64,000 bases of DNA from Cladocopium goreaui (taxonomy: Eukaryota > Sar > Dinophyceae > Suessiales > Symbiodiniaceae): contig CAMXCT020002724.1 in assembly GCA_947184155.2 (NCBI GenBank), positions 124,001 to 188,000 on the forward strand. Reading direction: 5' to 3'. Each line of letters begins with the position of its first letter. Position 1 is the stretch's first letter. The position numbers and the translations under genes were made by a program. Shown in pieces: positions 24,499 through 36,600 of the stretch. The notes beneath the pieces are model-generated. The model ran no database searches, was not told the origin of the DNA, and saw nothing but the letters and a program-made list of their open reading frames with translations.

Positions 24499-24931
24499 TA
24501 AATTGGAAGGAGGTGATGGAGAGAATCCTTCAGCCCAAGCTGGGGCAGCCAACCCGTGCTCCCGTGGAACTAGCATAGATAATGGGAGGGATAGACAAGA
24601 TCATAGATGGAATATAGATAGAGTATGCACCTTGCTCGTGTGACGGGATTGGCGTGGTGAATGCGTTTGGGCCAAAGCAAGGTTGCGAAATGAAGCAAGT
24701 AGAAGGCGCGTTTTTTTATGCTACGCGCACGCGCACCGGTCAAATAGGTCCCAATCTTCCCTGCCACGCCCCAGCTGAAGCATGGATGAAGCAATTGTGA
24801 ACAAAGAAACGTAAGAGCGAGATCATTGTTCCTTCAGGTTGGAACATGAAATTGTTACTGACTCAAAACTGTAGGAAGTGGTGGGCTAATAGAAAATTGG
24901 ATACGTATAGGGAAGACAATTCTACCTGTGA
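24499..24931. other. no gene seen
   Basis: Mixed sequence between the GATA tract and the finger ORF. No supported feature. Confidence 0.5.
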
Positions 24932-25177
24932 TGTGGGTTCCGATACATAAGAAAACGAGAAGAAAAGAACGGTGACAGAGTGAAAGAGATGAACAAGAAA
25001 TATAGGGATGAACGTAAGAGTGAAGTGCGCAAATGCACGAAGGAATTTCATAGGGAAGATGACTGTTTGATCTGTGGGTGTAAGGTGAGAAAATGCAAGA
25101 AGATAAGACATGTCAAGAGCAAGAACCATCTGTTGGGGTGGGTGGAGAAGGTCAGATTGAGGGGGCTGGTCAGGTGA
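24932..25177 (+). CDS. small basic ORF with Cys2-His2-like finger
   Basis: The frame is open from 24932 to a TGA at 25175-25177 without an ATG before codon 20. A very basic N-part (KREEKNGDRVKEMNKKYRDE) leads to CLICGCKVRKCKKIRHVKSK-NH, a C-x2-C-x12-H-x5-H spacing as in single U1-type or transposon-type zinc fingers. Short proteins with such a lone finger occur in transposons and in large DNA viruses of protists, but which applies here cannot be told. It sits in a transposon-rich neighbourhood and may be a fragment. Confidence 0.35.
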   Translation, partial: CGFRYIRKREEKNGDRVKEMNKKYRDERKSEVRKCTKEFHREDDCLICGCKVRKCKKIRHVKSKNHLLGWVEKVRLRGLVR

Positions 25178-25253
25178 AAGTGCAGTATAGAGCATATCCT
25201 TTAATAGTGTGTGGGATTTTTTAGTTTTTGCGCAACGTAGGGTAAATTTGTGC

Positions 25254-25310
25254 GAAAAACGCGCCGCGCCACATAGTACGTGTTTTTCCCTGCCACCCCC
25301 CCCCCCCCCA
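25254..25310. repeat. dispersed GC-rich repeat, right inverted copy plus C13 tract
   Basis: AAAACGCGCCGCGCCACATA then GTACGTGTTTTTCCC is the inverted partner of 12092-12126. It continues into poly-C and CCCTTCGATTCCCCCCAGGT. The latter part recurs in direct orientation at 28205-28265, so this is a dispersed repeat rather than proven transposon ends. Confidence 0.8.
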
Positions 25311-25715
25311 CCCTTCGATTCCCCCCAGGTCCGCCTCTAAAGCCGGGTTTGCAACATAGGCGGACTACAAGGAAACGCCAACAGCCGCACATGCACTTTC
25401 ATCCACCACGTTTACATACATCCCCACCCCAACCGAAGTCAAGACCCGCACTGAAACTCGACAATGTCAGATTGCTCAAGAACTTTGTTTCGTTCACCCT
25501 AACAACCGCGATGAACAATGTCGTAGCAAGAACGTTGCGACGGACTGCGTTGCAGTAGTCTCAAAAATCGTACATGATATACCAGTAGTACCGCACAAGG
25601 CGGTGGCGGAAGTTTCAAAAATAGGAAACCTATAGGAGAGATTGGTTGTTGTGAATCAGAGATGGCAGAGCGAAGCCACTGCTGGACTGAAAGGCGATTG
25701 ATCTCTCTCACTCTT

Positions 25716-26320
25716 GTCTACCTGTCTATCTATCTATCATATCTATCTATCTATCTATCTATCATCTATCCATCTATCCATCTATCCATCTATCCATCTA
25801 TCCATCTATCCATCTATCCATCTATCCATCTATCCATCTATCCATCTATCCATCTATTTCTCCCATCTATCCATATCTATCCATATCTATCGATCTATCG
25901 ATCTATCGATCTATCGATCTATCGATCTATCGATCTATCGATCTATCGATCGATCGATCTATCGATCTATCGATCTATCTATCTATCCCTCTATCCCTCT
26001 ATCTATCTATCTATCAATCATATCTATCCTATCTATCCTATCTATCCTATCTAGCCTATCTATCCTATCTACCATATCTACCATATCTATCATATCTATC
26101 ATATCTATCATATCTATCATATCTATCATATCTATCATATCTATCATATCTATCATATCTATCTTATCTATCTTATCTATCTTATCTATCTATCTATCTA
26201 TCTGTCTATCTATCTATCTATCTATCATATCCTATCATATCCTATCTATCTATCTATCCTATCTATCTATCTATCTATCTATCTTATCTATCTATCTGTC
26301 TAGCTGTCTACCTGTCTATC
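25716..26320. repeat. CTAT/CCAT/CGAT microsatellite
   Basis: Tetranucleotide-based array: CTATCCAT (25760-25855), CTATCGAT (25885-25980), CTATCATAT (26020-26160), CTAT (26165-26320). Long Ile/Ser/Tyr/Leu frames are artefacts. Confidence 0.95.
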
Positions 26321-26324
26321 TTTT

Positions 26325-26895
26325 GTGCAGTGTCATTCAGTGTAATGTAGTGTAGTGTAATGTAGTGTAATGTAGTGGAGTGTAGTTGTAGTTGTAGGTG
26401 GTAGTGGAGTGTAGTGTAGAGTAGTGTCGTGAAGTGTAGCGGCAGGTAGTGTAGTGTAGTGTAATGTAGTGTAGTGTAGTGGAGTCTAGTGTAGTGTAAT
26501 GTAGTGTAGTGTAAGGTAGTGTAGTGTAGTGGAGTGTAGTTGTGTAGTTTTAGTTGTAGTGTTGTGGAGTGTAGTGTAGTGTAAGGTAGTGTAGTGTAGT
26601 TTAATGTTGTGTAGTGGAGTGTAGTGGAGTGTAGTTGGGTAGGTGTAGTTGTATTTGTAGTGTAGTGGAGTGTAGTGTAGTGTTGTAGTAGTGTAGTGGA
26701 GTGTAGTGTAGTGTAATGTAGTGAAGTGTAGTGTAGAGAGTGTAGTGCAGTGTAATTTAGTGTAGTGGACTGTAGTGGACTGTAGTTGTGTAGTTGTAGT
26801 TGTAACCTGTAGTGTTGTGAAGTGTAGTGTAATGTAATGTAGTGTAATGTAGTGTAGTGCAGCAAAGTGTAGTGTCATGTAGTGTAGTCGAGTTA
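26325..26895. repeat. TGTAG pentamer array
   Basis: Degenerate GTGTAGTGTAATGTAGTG units with a 5-10 bp rhythm. Minus-strand Leu-His-Tyr-Thr frames are low-complexity read-through. Confidence 0.95.
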
Positions 26896-27590
26896 AGCGA
26901 AGCAACATCTGAACCGCCAAAAGTGGTCCGAAACCCTAGTGTTTTTAACATGTTAACTTCCAAATCTGCTTCGCGCCACAACGGCGTGCACTTTTTCGAA
27001 ACTCGACATCTCAGCCTCCAAAAGTGGTCCGAACATGGTGTGGTTTGTACATTTTGACTTCGAAATGTGCTTCGCGCCACAGCGGCGTGCACTTTTTCGA
27101 AACTCGACCTCTGAGCCTCCAAAAGTGGTTCGAACCCCTGGTGTTTTGCACATTTTGACTTCGAAATGTGCTTCGTGCCACAACGGCGTGCACTTTTTCG
27201 AAACTCGACCTCTGAGCCTCCAAAAGTGGTCCGAACCCCTAGTGTTTTTAACATTTTGACTTGGAAATGTGCTTCGCGCCACAACGGCGTGCACTTTTTC
27301 GACATCTTAAGTGCCAAAAGTGGTCCGCACTTGGTGTGTTTTCTACATTTTGACTTGGACATGTGCTTCGCGCCACAACGGTGTGCACTTTTTCGACATC
27401 GCAACTTCCAAAAGTGGTCAGACCCTGGTGTGTTTTGTACATTTTGACTTGGGGATGTGCTTCGCGCCACAACGGCGTGCACTTTTTTGACATCTGAAGC
27501 GCCAAAAGTGGTCCGATCCTCTGGTGTTTTGTGCATTTTGACTTGGAAATGTGCTTCGCGCCACAACGGCGTGCAATTTTTCATGTCTCA
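26896..27590. repeat. 93-101 bp tandem repeat, frame-open on minus strand
   Basis: Seven copies of a unit containing GCTTCGCGCCACAACGGCGT, GCACTTTTTCGA and CCAAAAGTGGTCCGAAC. Copies start at 26968, 27069, 27170, 27271, 27365, 27459 and 27552 (spacing 101, 101, 101, 94, 94, 93). Minus-strand translation stays open and cycles through three different peptides (KCTPLWREAHF, KVHAVVARST, SARRCGAKH) because the period is not always a multiple of three. No start or domain supports a gene. Confidence 0.95.
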
Positions 27591-28200
27591 TCTCCCCATA
27601 TGTCTCCGCACCCGCCGCTTTAGCGAGCCTACTTTTCGACCCTCCGGAACCACAAATCATTGGAAAAACACAGTGAATCGCGACTTTCCTACCTTTTCGC
27701 GCATCTGCATCTTCTTTCTTCTGACTCTTTCTCTTCTGAACTTTCTCTTCTCTCTGCCTCTGCCCTGCTCTGCTTTTCATCTGTCCATATTGTCGGAAGT
27801 TTAGCTTCTCAACTTCCTTCGACAATATAGTTAAAGATATGTATCTATATATATATACACATAATAATTCCATGATATATATATACTAAATAATCTCAAT
27901 ATACATATAGATTCGTATATATATATATATATATGCATACTCTACCCAGCAATTGTGGGATATTGCGCTTTGGCTAGTGGTTGCCGAAGCATAATCGCTG
28001 CCCCTTGCTCAGCATATCTAGATCATTTGGTGGATTTTCCGCAAGGGTTCCTCCAAGATATTCTCTTCAACCAAAAGACTTCGCTAATGACATTTCAATA
28101 TGTTTCATATGTATGTATATTCGTATATATATAGTTATCATGTAGCATAACTAGAACACCTATAATGACTAGAATTACTATAATAACTAGAACATAATTA
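27591..28200. other. no gene; small hairpin and TA tracts
   Basis: A bulged hairpin occurs at 27788-27828 (TATTGTCG-GAAGTT against AACTTCC-TTCGACAATA). TA-rich tracts lie at 27845-27935. Nothing else is supported. Confidence 0.5.
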
Positions 28201-28204
28201 TCAC

Positions 28205-28265
28205 AACTATATTGAACCCCCCCTTCGATTCCCCCAAGGTCCGCCTCTAAAGCCGCGTTTGCAAG
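28205..28265. repeat. dispersed repeat, second direct copy of 25300-25350
   Basis: CCCTTCGATTCCCCCAAGGT then CCGCCTCTAAAGCCGCGTTT matches 25311-25352 in the same orientation. Confidence 0.8.
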
Positions 28266-30574
28266 AAGTCACCCCGCGGGCCCACTTTTTGCACCAAGAT
28301 TCCAGCACCAGGATAGCCCTAAGTCAGTTGCTTTGGGTACATGCTGGGGTCAAAACACCACGTTTGTGAATCCCACACTGTTCTACACATGTACACACCA
28401 GAATCAACCCCATCCGCGTTGCAACAATGTGCTGCCCCCAGTTACACGTTGCCTCGCAAACCCCATAACCTGATATTTATACATATATCTAACTATATGT
28501 ATGTATTTATATATATATATGTCTGTGTGTCTGTGTGTGTGTCGTGTCCCCCCTCCCTGAAACCTACCTTTTTGGTACCCGCCCTCGAGTCTAAGCCCAG
28601 AAGACTTTTTTCGATATCCGCCCCAACTCCACCCACGTCCGTCCGCAGCGGATATGCCTCGTTCCCTTGCTCTCTTCTCCTGTTCCAACCCACGCCTACC
28701 TTTCGATCTTTCACCCTTCCCTCTCAAGTTTAATGTGCATAAAGCAATTGATGCAATATCTCATACTATTCCTGTAGGACTGCAGGTCCTTAATAAAGAT
28801 GTCGAGCATTTTGTGGGTTCATTGGTGTCAAAATGACTTGGGGTAGGCACAGCGAGCGACCATGGAAAATGTTTTAATCAGCACTTGGCCCTTTGGAGCC
28901 TTGGGCAGCATCATCCTGATGGTGCCTGGATGATGGGGAAAGGGAGGTAGAAACGACCAAAAATGGGAGGTGCTGACCAAAGCCTAGAGGGCCAACCGTT
29001 GATGGAAAAATGAACATTGATATCCCAGCATGTTCCGGTTATTTTGGTATTCATCATTATTCATCAGAAGTTTCTCATAGAGTCATAGAGCAGCAATGAT
29101 GTTGCGCCGCGCCTTTTTTGCCAGCAATAGTTGTTGAAGGCGGCAGTTATCAACACCCTGGCAGCTCCGATTGCCATTCACAAGATCTCAGAAACCTGGT
29201 GCTTGTGTGCGGGTCATCCATCACTGCTTGATGAATGGTTCAAACAATTCACAACCTCACTGATGAAACCTAGTGATACTTCCCTCCAGATTGGCTGGCA
29301 CCCCAGAAAAAAACATGGTAGCATCATAGTGTTTACATTTCATGTTGTTCTAATTAAAAAAACAAGCAGCCGCCAGTCCACCCCATCCAAACGCCCTTCC
29401 TCAATCCCCCCATCCATGGAGAGCTTTGGCTCCGTTGACCAAGGCTCTGAGCTCTTCTTAAAGTTGGGCTTTGCTGAGACTGGCGCCATGGAGGGCGAGG
29501 ACGTCAACGGCCAGGTCTGGGCCATCCAGGCCAGACCGCTCCGAGCGGGTCGACGCGTCGCTGGGCGCTCTGTGGTGGGTGTGTGGCACTGCACTGTCCC
29601 CCTCCCTGTGGTGTGGTGGGGGTGTGGTAGTATGGTATGTTGGGTATGTATGGTGTGTATGGTCGGTTTGGTGTGGCATGTTTGGAAAGTATGGCATGAA
29701 TGGTTGGTAATTATTGTATGGGTGGTTGGTATGTAAGTTTGTTGGGTATGGTCTGTTTGATATGACAGTATGTATGGTCTGTATGGCTATGATGGGTATG
29801 GAGTGTTTCCTATGTAAGGTAGGTATGGTATGTATGGCATGTATGTTTTGTATTGTATGCATGGTAGGTGTGGTAGGTGTGGTAGGTGTGGAAATTATGT
29901 TTCATATGTATGGCATGTGTGGTATGTATGATAGGTATGATAGGTATGGTATGTCATCATTGGAATGTATGGTAGGTACGGTATATGTTAAACACATGTA
30001 TATATGACTATAGGTAGCACGTAGGTACTTTCAGGGAGTATGTGTGCTACGTAGGTCATCTTAAAGGTAGCATGTACCTAGATGCGGGGCTGGTAGTCAG
30101 AAATGCTGCAAAGACCTAGCAAATACGAAGCTGGACCTCAGAAATGCTGCCAATAGCTTGCAAATAGAAGGGAAGGGGGTGCTACCTGCGGACCCAACCC
30201 ATTGGGGGGGTGGAGGGACGGAGGACCGGACCATATCTATCCACCTATCCATCCATCCATCTATCCATCCATCTATCCATCCATCTATCCATCCATCTAT
30301 CCATCCATCCATCTATATCTACTATATCTATATATATATATTTGTATATACATCGATATCCGTGTGTGTGTGTGCATGAATGCCCACTACCCAGCTTAAG
30401 ATGATTTTTGTTGTGAGGCTAGCTAAGCTTGGCTATGCTGTTGCAGACCCAATGGGGGAGGGGCTGTGACAATGATTCAAAATGGATGCAGCCAACCTGG
30501 AGAGTTGGCTCTCAACCACGTTTTTCCGGCAGGGAATCCCTCAGCCTGGCCTCAGGTTAATGAGAGCTCACGAG
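28266..30574. other. weak exon candidates, GTATG repeat, ATCC repeat
   Basis: Possible exons, none called: AIDAISHTIPVGLQVLNKD near 28745-28832; AAVINTLAAPIAIHKISETW at 29139-29200, ending at GTGCTTG; and a GC-rich stretch at 29530-29575 readable as PDRSERVDASLGALW. 29600-29990 is a degenerate GTATGGT pentamer-heptamer array. 30095-30170 repeats GAAATGCTGC units related to 13453-13725. 30238-30313 is a CCATCTAT microsatellite followed by TA. Confidence 0.5.
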
Positions 30575-30688
30575 ACCAGACCAAACTCAGCAGGAAGGAT
30601 CTCACTCGAGCAGTCTTCCAAGCACTGAATCGCAGTGGTTCTGGCTGCCTGACGTTTGATGAGATGAAGCCCTTCGCAAAGCACACGG
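30575..30688 (+). CDS. exon A1 (EF-hand-like)
   Basis: Enters in phase 1 after CACGAG and reads DQTKLSRKDLTRAV then FQALNRSGSGCLTFDEMKPF and AKHTG, ending one base into the Gly codon before GTATCT. Loop NRSGSGCLTFDE has Asn1, Ser3, Ser5, Gly6, Leu8, Glu12. It is 114 nt long, the same as A2. The upstream acceptor is the weakest part of this call. Confidence 0.7.
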
Positions 30689-33600
30689 GTATCTTGGCGG
30701 GGTGTTTATTCCTTGCTGTCATCATCGATTTTGTCACCCATTTCCATAGATGTTGTCAATTTGTTTCCACCCTTGAGTGTTTAGAATTTCAAGTATCATC
30801 ATTTCAATTGCAGTCACTTTTATGCTCGCATTGCCTAGCTGTAGGGCACAGCATTGGAGGGCCTGGCAAAAGTATCAAAGTATCATCATTAATTTAGTAC
30901 TAATTTGATTTTATTTAGACCCTAGGATGCAAATAGGGTATGCAACCCGATGGGTCCTGTAGCAAAAAAACCTGGATTCGCCTAGGTTTTGAAGGCTCGG
31001 ATGCAGAGTGGAAGAATGAATTCGAGGAACTCAAGCAAGAATGCGCCTGAGAAGCAATGGTTCTCCGTTCTTTTTGGAGATGAAACTCATTAAATTTCAT
31101 TTGCATCAATCAAACATTGAACTATGAATCAAATATTGAAGTATATGAATACATATTTTCATTTTTTCTGGCTAATCAAATATTGCACAAAATCATAGTG
31201 ACCTCACAGCAGTAAGGGGGGTATCCCAAATCTACATTGGTCGTTCTCATGCTTTGCCCGGAAACATAATACCCTCCATGACTCCTAGCTGTCCTAGCTG
31301 TCCTAGCTTCTGCCGAGGTCGTGTGAACGAGATCGGGCTGAGGGAATTTGATCACCTGGTCAATGAGTCTCATCAATCTGGAATGATGGTTAGGATTGGG
31401 GGAATCATCCCCAAATGGCCGATTTTTTTTCAGAATTGATCGGTTGGTCTACTCTTGAAACCGTGGAGATGTGTTTCTCTAAAGCCGGTGAAAGGTGACC
31501 GGCTCCTTTTTTTTGATGAAATCGCATCCATTGCAATCACAAGTGTGGCGAAATTGAAATCAGCGGCCAGATGTCCCACTTGCCAAACCTACAGGACCTA
31601 CAGGAGACTAGCAGAGGATGGGGTAAGATCCAATGAACAGAGGATGGTTCTTAGGCCTTTGGCTACATCGAAATCTCTGGAACCATTGGGAAGGGCTGGG
31701 CTGAGACTACAGGTGACGATCGATACTTCCCCGAAGTGAATTGACCCTAAATCAATGGGAGATCTTCAGGATCCTAAAATGGAGGTACGTTAGTACCATA
31801 TTTCAGGCCATATTTTCTGGGGATATTCCCGTAAACATAGGCCTGAAAAATAGGCCTTATATATGGTAGCTACCTCCAATCTAGGGATCCCAGGGCTTCC
31901 CCCAGGAGCAGAAAAGCTCCCAGTCACTGGATCAGCCGGAGAAGTCGGAGAAGTCTATGACTGGTACGGTATATCCCCAAGATTCCGCCAGGATGTTGTC
32001 CCAGGATTATCATTTATACTGTATACATCTGTATACTGTATTCTCATTTGTTATATACATATATATATATATACAATTATATACATATTCAATCATATTC
32101 ATTGATTTCCGGTGGAACCAAAATTGAACCAGTGACTGTAACCAGTGCCTATTTTTTGATTCTCCTTGACAATATGGTCAAAACCTTTTTGGCCTGGTGA
32201 GTACCAAAACGGTCTGTGGACTTGTATGTTCATCTCCCAAATGAGGTATGACTTGCTCATGGCCCACACTGTTTTGTAAGCTTACAATCACCATGTTTGA
32301 TGGCTTCAGAATTATCACCAGTTCTGCCAAAAAAGACGGTGAAGTCATGTGAAATCCTCATTCTTGCTGATAAAATGTGCTTCTTGGGTGCTGAAGTCTC
32401 CAATTTTTGGTGAAATGCTATAATTTCTAGTGAAATCATGATGGACCTCCGCATGGCTCGGTGTTTTGGTGACAAAATCCCCCGGTTCCCCGGTGGTGAA
32501 CCACCGGTGCTTCCCCGGTGGTGAACCAAGGATCAGAGCGATGCCGGCTGCTACTGTAGCGATGAGGAGCTCCGGGATCTCCTGCGGTCGTTGCCACCTT
32601 TACCGCCTCCAAGCGCTGCAACGGTACCGCCTCCAAGGGCTGCGGTACCGGTGCCTGGCACTGTGCCAGGCGCGCCGGTCATATGCCGGTCACAATACAG
32701 TAGAAAGATGTAGAAATACACGCTGGTCATTTAACAAATGGAAAATGGATGAAAATGGCCCAGTGATACTGTAATTAGTTGATTTGCCAATAAAAAGTGC
32801 CGATTTTCAATAGTTATGTTAGTTTACCGGAGGGTATGTAGAAATGAGGATCAAAAGAATCAGGATGCGGACATGACACCAATAAAATCCGGATAATTGG
32901 ATAATCAATTTAATGCGGGTAGTGAGATTCATGTTTACAATGGTGATTGTGTAACAGAAATGATGTCGAAATGAGTTAATGACAACAACGACAACACCAA
33001 CAGCAATAAACCATCCTAAATTTATCAAACATGGTTGGTTTATGAAATTGGATATGATATGGTATGATTGAGAAATAGCGCAGAACCACTACTAGTGCAG
33101 AACTACTATATATATAGTATTATATAGTGACTAGATGTTGCTAGTGACTAGTGGGGACCACAAAATGATTCCAAGATTTCTAAGGGTTTATCATCATTTT
33201 ATCATCATCCAAGATATTCCAAGATTACTTAAACGAAGATTTTCCAAACTGATATGTGTTCTCAACTGTTCAATCTACTTGGCCGCCACCTTTTTGCAGC
33301 TCTCGTGGGCGAAGCCGCCGTGTGCCCATCCCTCGCAAACCTGCAGGTGCTCCAGCAGGCGCCCGCCAGCAGTTGATCGACTCGGTCTTCCATGCTCTGA
33401 ATCGCAGCGCTTCAGGCCAGCTGTCGGCAGCGGAGATGAGACCCTTCGCGGAGAAAACGGGTGCCTTTGCTGGACATAGCTGGACAGCTTATAATTGCTA
33501 TGGAAGTCATGGCCCATTTATAGATGATTTATATAGATGCATAGATTTTTTATAGATGATTTGTCATGATTTGTCCATTCGAATTATTCAAATTGATGCT

Positions 33601-36600
33601 TTTCTTTAGTTACGTTAAATAGACAGAGGGTACAGCTGGTAACATAGATGGACATGGAAAGTAAGGCTGTGGAAGATGACGCGTACAATTTATGTTGACT
33701 CAACTGATTCCAACACATTTCGCAAACATTCAGCAGATTTTGGTAGATTTTTGGTGTGTATGGCAGTATGGATGGGCTGTTCACGGTTGTGAACAGCCAG
33801 ATCAGCCAGGGATCTCCCCACTATCCTTGGTGTTTTCACCAAGGCTTCAGTGGTAGCAACGAGGAGTGGCAGGAGGAATTCAACCTGTTGGCCACAGAAT
33901 GTGCCTCCGCACATGCCATGTATAGATTCGGACCCCGCATGTCGGAAATCTCACGGAAGGTTTTGGCTTAGTAGCTCACTTGATTCTTTTATAGTATTCT
34001 ATAGTATGTATCTATTGTATGCATTTGTATATATGCATACTTAGTTTGTATAGTCTGTTAGAGTGTCTATTCTTGTCATTTTGGGATGTTTTGTTGAAGG
34101 TCACTGGGCTGGTTAACTAAGGGGTGTCGTGGATTCATTGGAACCATTTAACGGGTACCTAATGGTACCTACCAATGAGGCTAAAAAATAGCCATTGTCA
34201 AACACATAAAGCATTTGGAATCCCATTCCATCCCATGTCGTGGGCATCATGTTTTCCTCAGGAAAATTGCCATAACTTGGGGGTGGCTCCGATATTTTTA
34301 CTTTGAAATATGTTGAAATTCAGCCTTTCCCCTTAGTACTATTGGTGACGCTCCCGCAATCAAAGGTGGCAATGGAAAATCCATGAAAATCCTCCATTTG
34401 TAGTTGATGTTCCATTGGAAAATCCGCCATTTTTAGGGCATTTTCAACTGCCACGGTTGATTACTGGAGGGTACCCCCACATTTCTCCACCATTGGACCT
34501 TGGACCATCGTCCTGGAGTCCCCAGGTGGCGGAGTTGTTGACTTCAGAACCTTTCAGCGCTTGGTCAATGAGCCTTTTTCGCAATTCGCAACCGCGAAAG
34601 TAAGAGAGATAACTTTATAAGGAGAGACGGAGTTAGACGACACACACACATTATATGCATAGTAGTAATAGTATGTAATAGTACAATAATGTAGACATAG
34701 ATGACATAGGAACGTATTTGTATGTGTCAATATGTGTCAATATTTATCACCGGAAAAGATGTAAACTTATACGCATGTGCACATGTGTGAATCATGTGTA
34801 GTGTATACTGTACATGGGTGTATTTGCCATATCACCCAGATCGCCATTTGGGGGCAGTGACCTACTTTTGGTTTCAGGGCAGCGGAAACACTGGCTATTG
34901 GCCCTGTTGGCCTTTTCAACTTTTCCCTGGGTGCATAGAGATGTGGCAGTCAAAGTCGGAAATTCTATCGATGATTTACCGAAAGTCGTGAGTTTCGAGC
35001 TATGTCTGCACATTCGAATACCATTGATGAGTTACACGCCCACTTATCGACCCATCACATGGCCGTGCAGGATGAATCAGATGCTGGCTGCTATTGTTCG
35101 GACTCAGACCTGCGAGAGTTGCTGAATGCGTTGAATGCGTTGACTGCATTGAATGCGTCTGGAGTGCCAAATGGCTTCAGTCACTTGTCCTGCTTAAAAT
35201 GCTGGGAATTCAAGTCTAAATCCAATGATAAGATTGGCTTTCGGAGGGCATATGTCTTGGAGATTTGGGTTGAGACATCATCTCTTGGTTTCATGGGGGC
35301 ACGCTTTCTTTGCAATTAGCCATGCCCCCATCAGGGAGCAAGGACTCAGGAGTGTGGAAGGGTGGACGAACCGAGTCCACATTACAGAATATAATTCGCA
35401 TATGTATATATATATGAGCCACCGCAAAAACCCCGGCAATACTAAATATGTATTGGACGGACATTGGTTTATGGAAATTGATGGAAATTGTTAAAAACAC
35501 ACGGTAAGCGATGGGACCTTCCCAAATTAGCGATACCCCTTTTCAAGGTTATGTCATTGCATTTTTCTAATATCCATATTAGCGATACACAAATTGGACG
35601 TTGATTTCTGTGAATTAAATACAAAAAATGTAGCAGTTTCCTGCTAGCGATACCCCCCAAGTTTACCATATATCATTATTGTACAAACGTGTGGTAAGCG
35701 ATGGGACCTTCCCAAATTTGTGGATGTCCTTTCCGTGAACCTAGGGTTTTCGAGATTGCTCATATATAAATAAATATAATTTATATATATATATATTATA
35801 TTATGCGTGTGTGTGTGTGTTTCCCCTCCTGGCACGCTGGGGTGTCAAGCCGCGGCCCTCAAGTTTCTGTTTTTTTTACATGAAAAACGGAAGTTTCACC
35901 CTGGCTTCAAGGTGCTACGGGCGCGGATCAGGTCGCCAACGCGGCTCCAAAGGCCCCTGGAACCACTGGATGATGCGACAGGTAGAAAGAACCTGCAGAA
36001 ATGGATAGAGTTGGTGGATTTTTGATGGTTTCAACACGGCTCAACCAGTTGATGAAAAGAAGTAGAACTGCTATATTGGAAGTTTTAAGATATCATTTTT
36101 AAAAAAGAACCTGAGATATGACAAACGAAATAGTGGTGACATTATGTGGCGCTGTTTTCTGAAATATTGGTGATATCCCAAGTGTCCCATGGCATACAGG
36201 TGTGAATCACCAAGCGGGATGGCCACCCCAAGAAAATCCGGACGTCCATTGTTTGGGCAAACATCACAGTGAGCAACCCAGTAATCTCTCAGACTCACTG
36301 GCATAGATGTGCTTTTTCCATCTGAGACTGCCTCAGGCTTGCTTGATTGATGATATTGATGGGGGGGTTGCTCCTCATTCACAACCTGAAGGTAAGCCAT
36401 CATGAATCGTTTACCAGCATCATTGCTCACTAGCGTGTGCGCGTGATTCCTGAATCTCGCAGCAATGATGGGACCCATGCCGGTAATCATTCTTAATTCA
36501 CTTCCACCACTCAGGGTTCCTAGGGGAGTGGCTTGGACATGTGCAAGTTTTTAGGACTGGGGTCCCTTATGGTCCCTTCACCGTCAATTAAATCGATATT

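Noticed and set aside
31906-31963. Possible exon EQKSSQSLDQPEKSEKSMT between C1 and D1
   Set aside because: It would end in phase 1 and not join D1, which starts in phase 0; no equivalent in other units.
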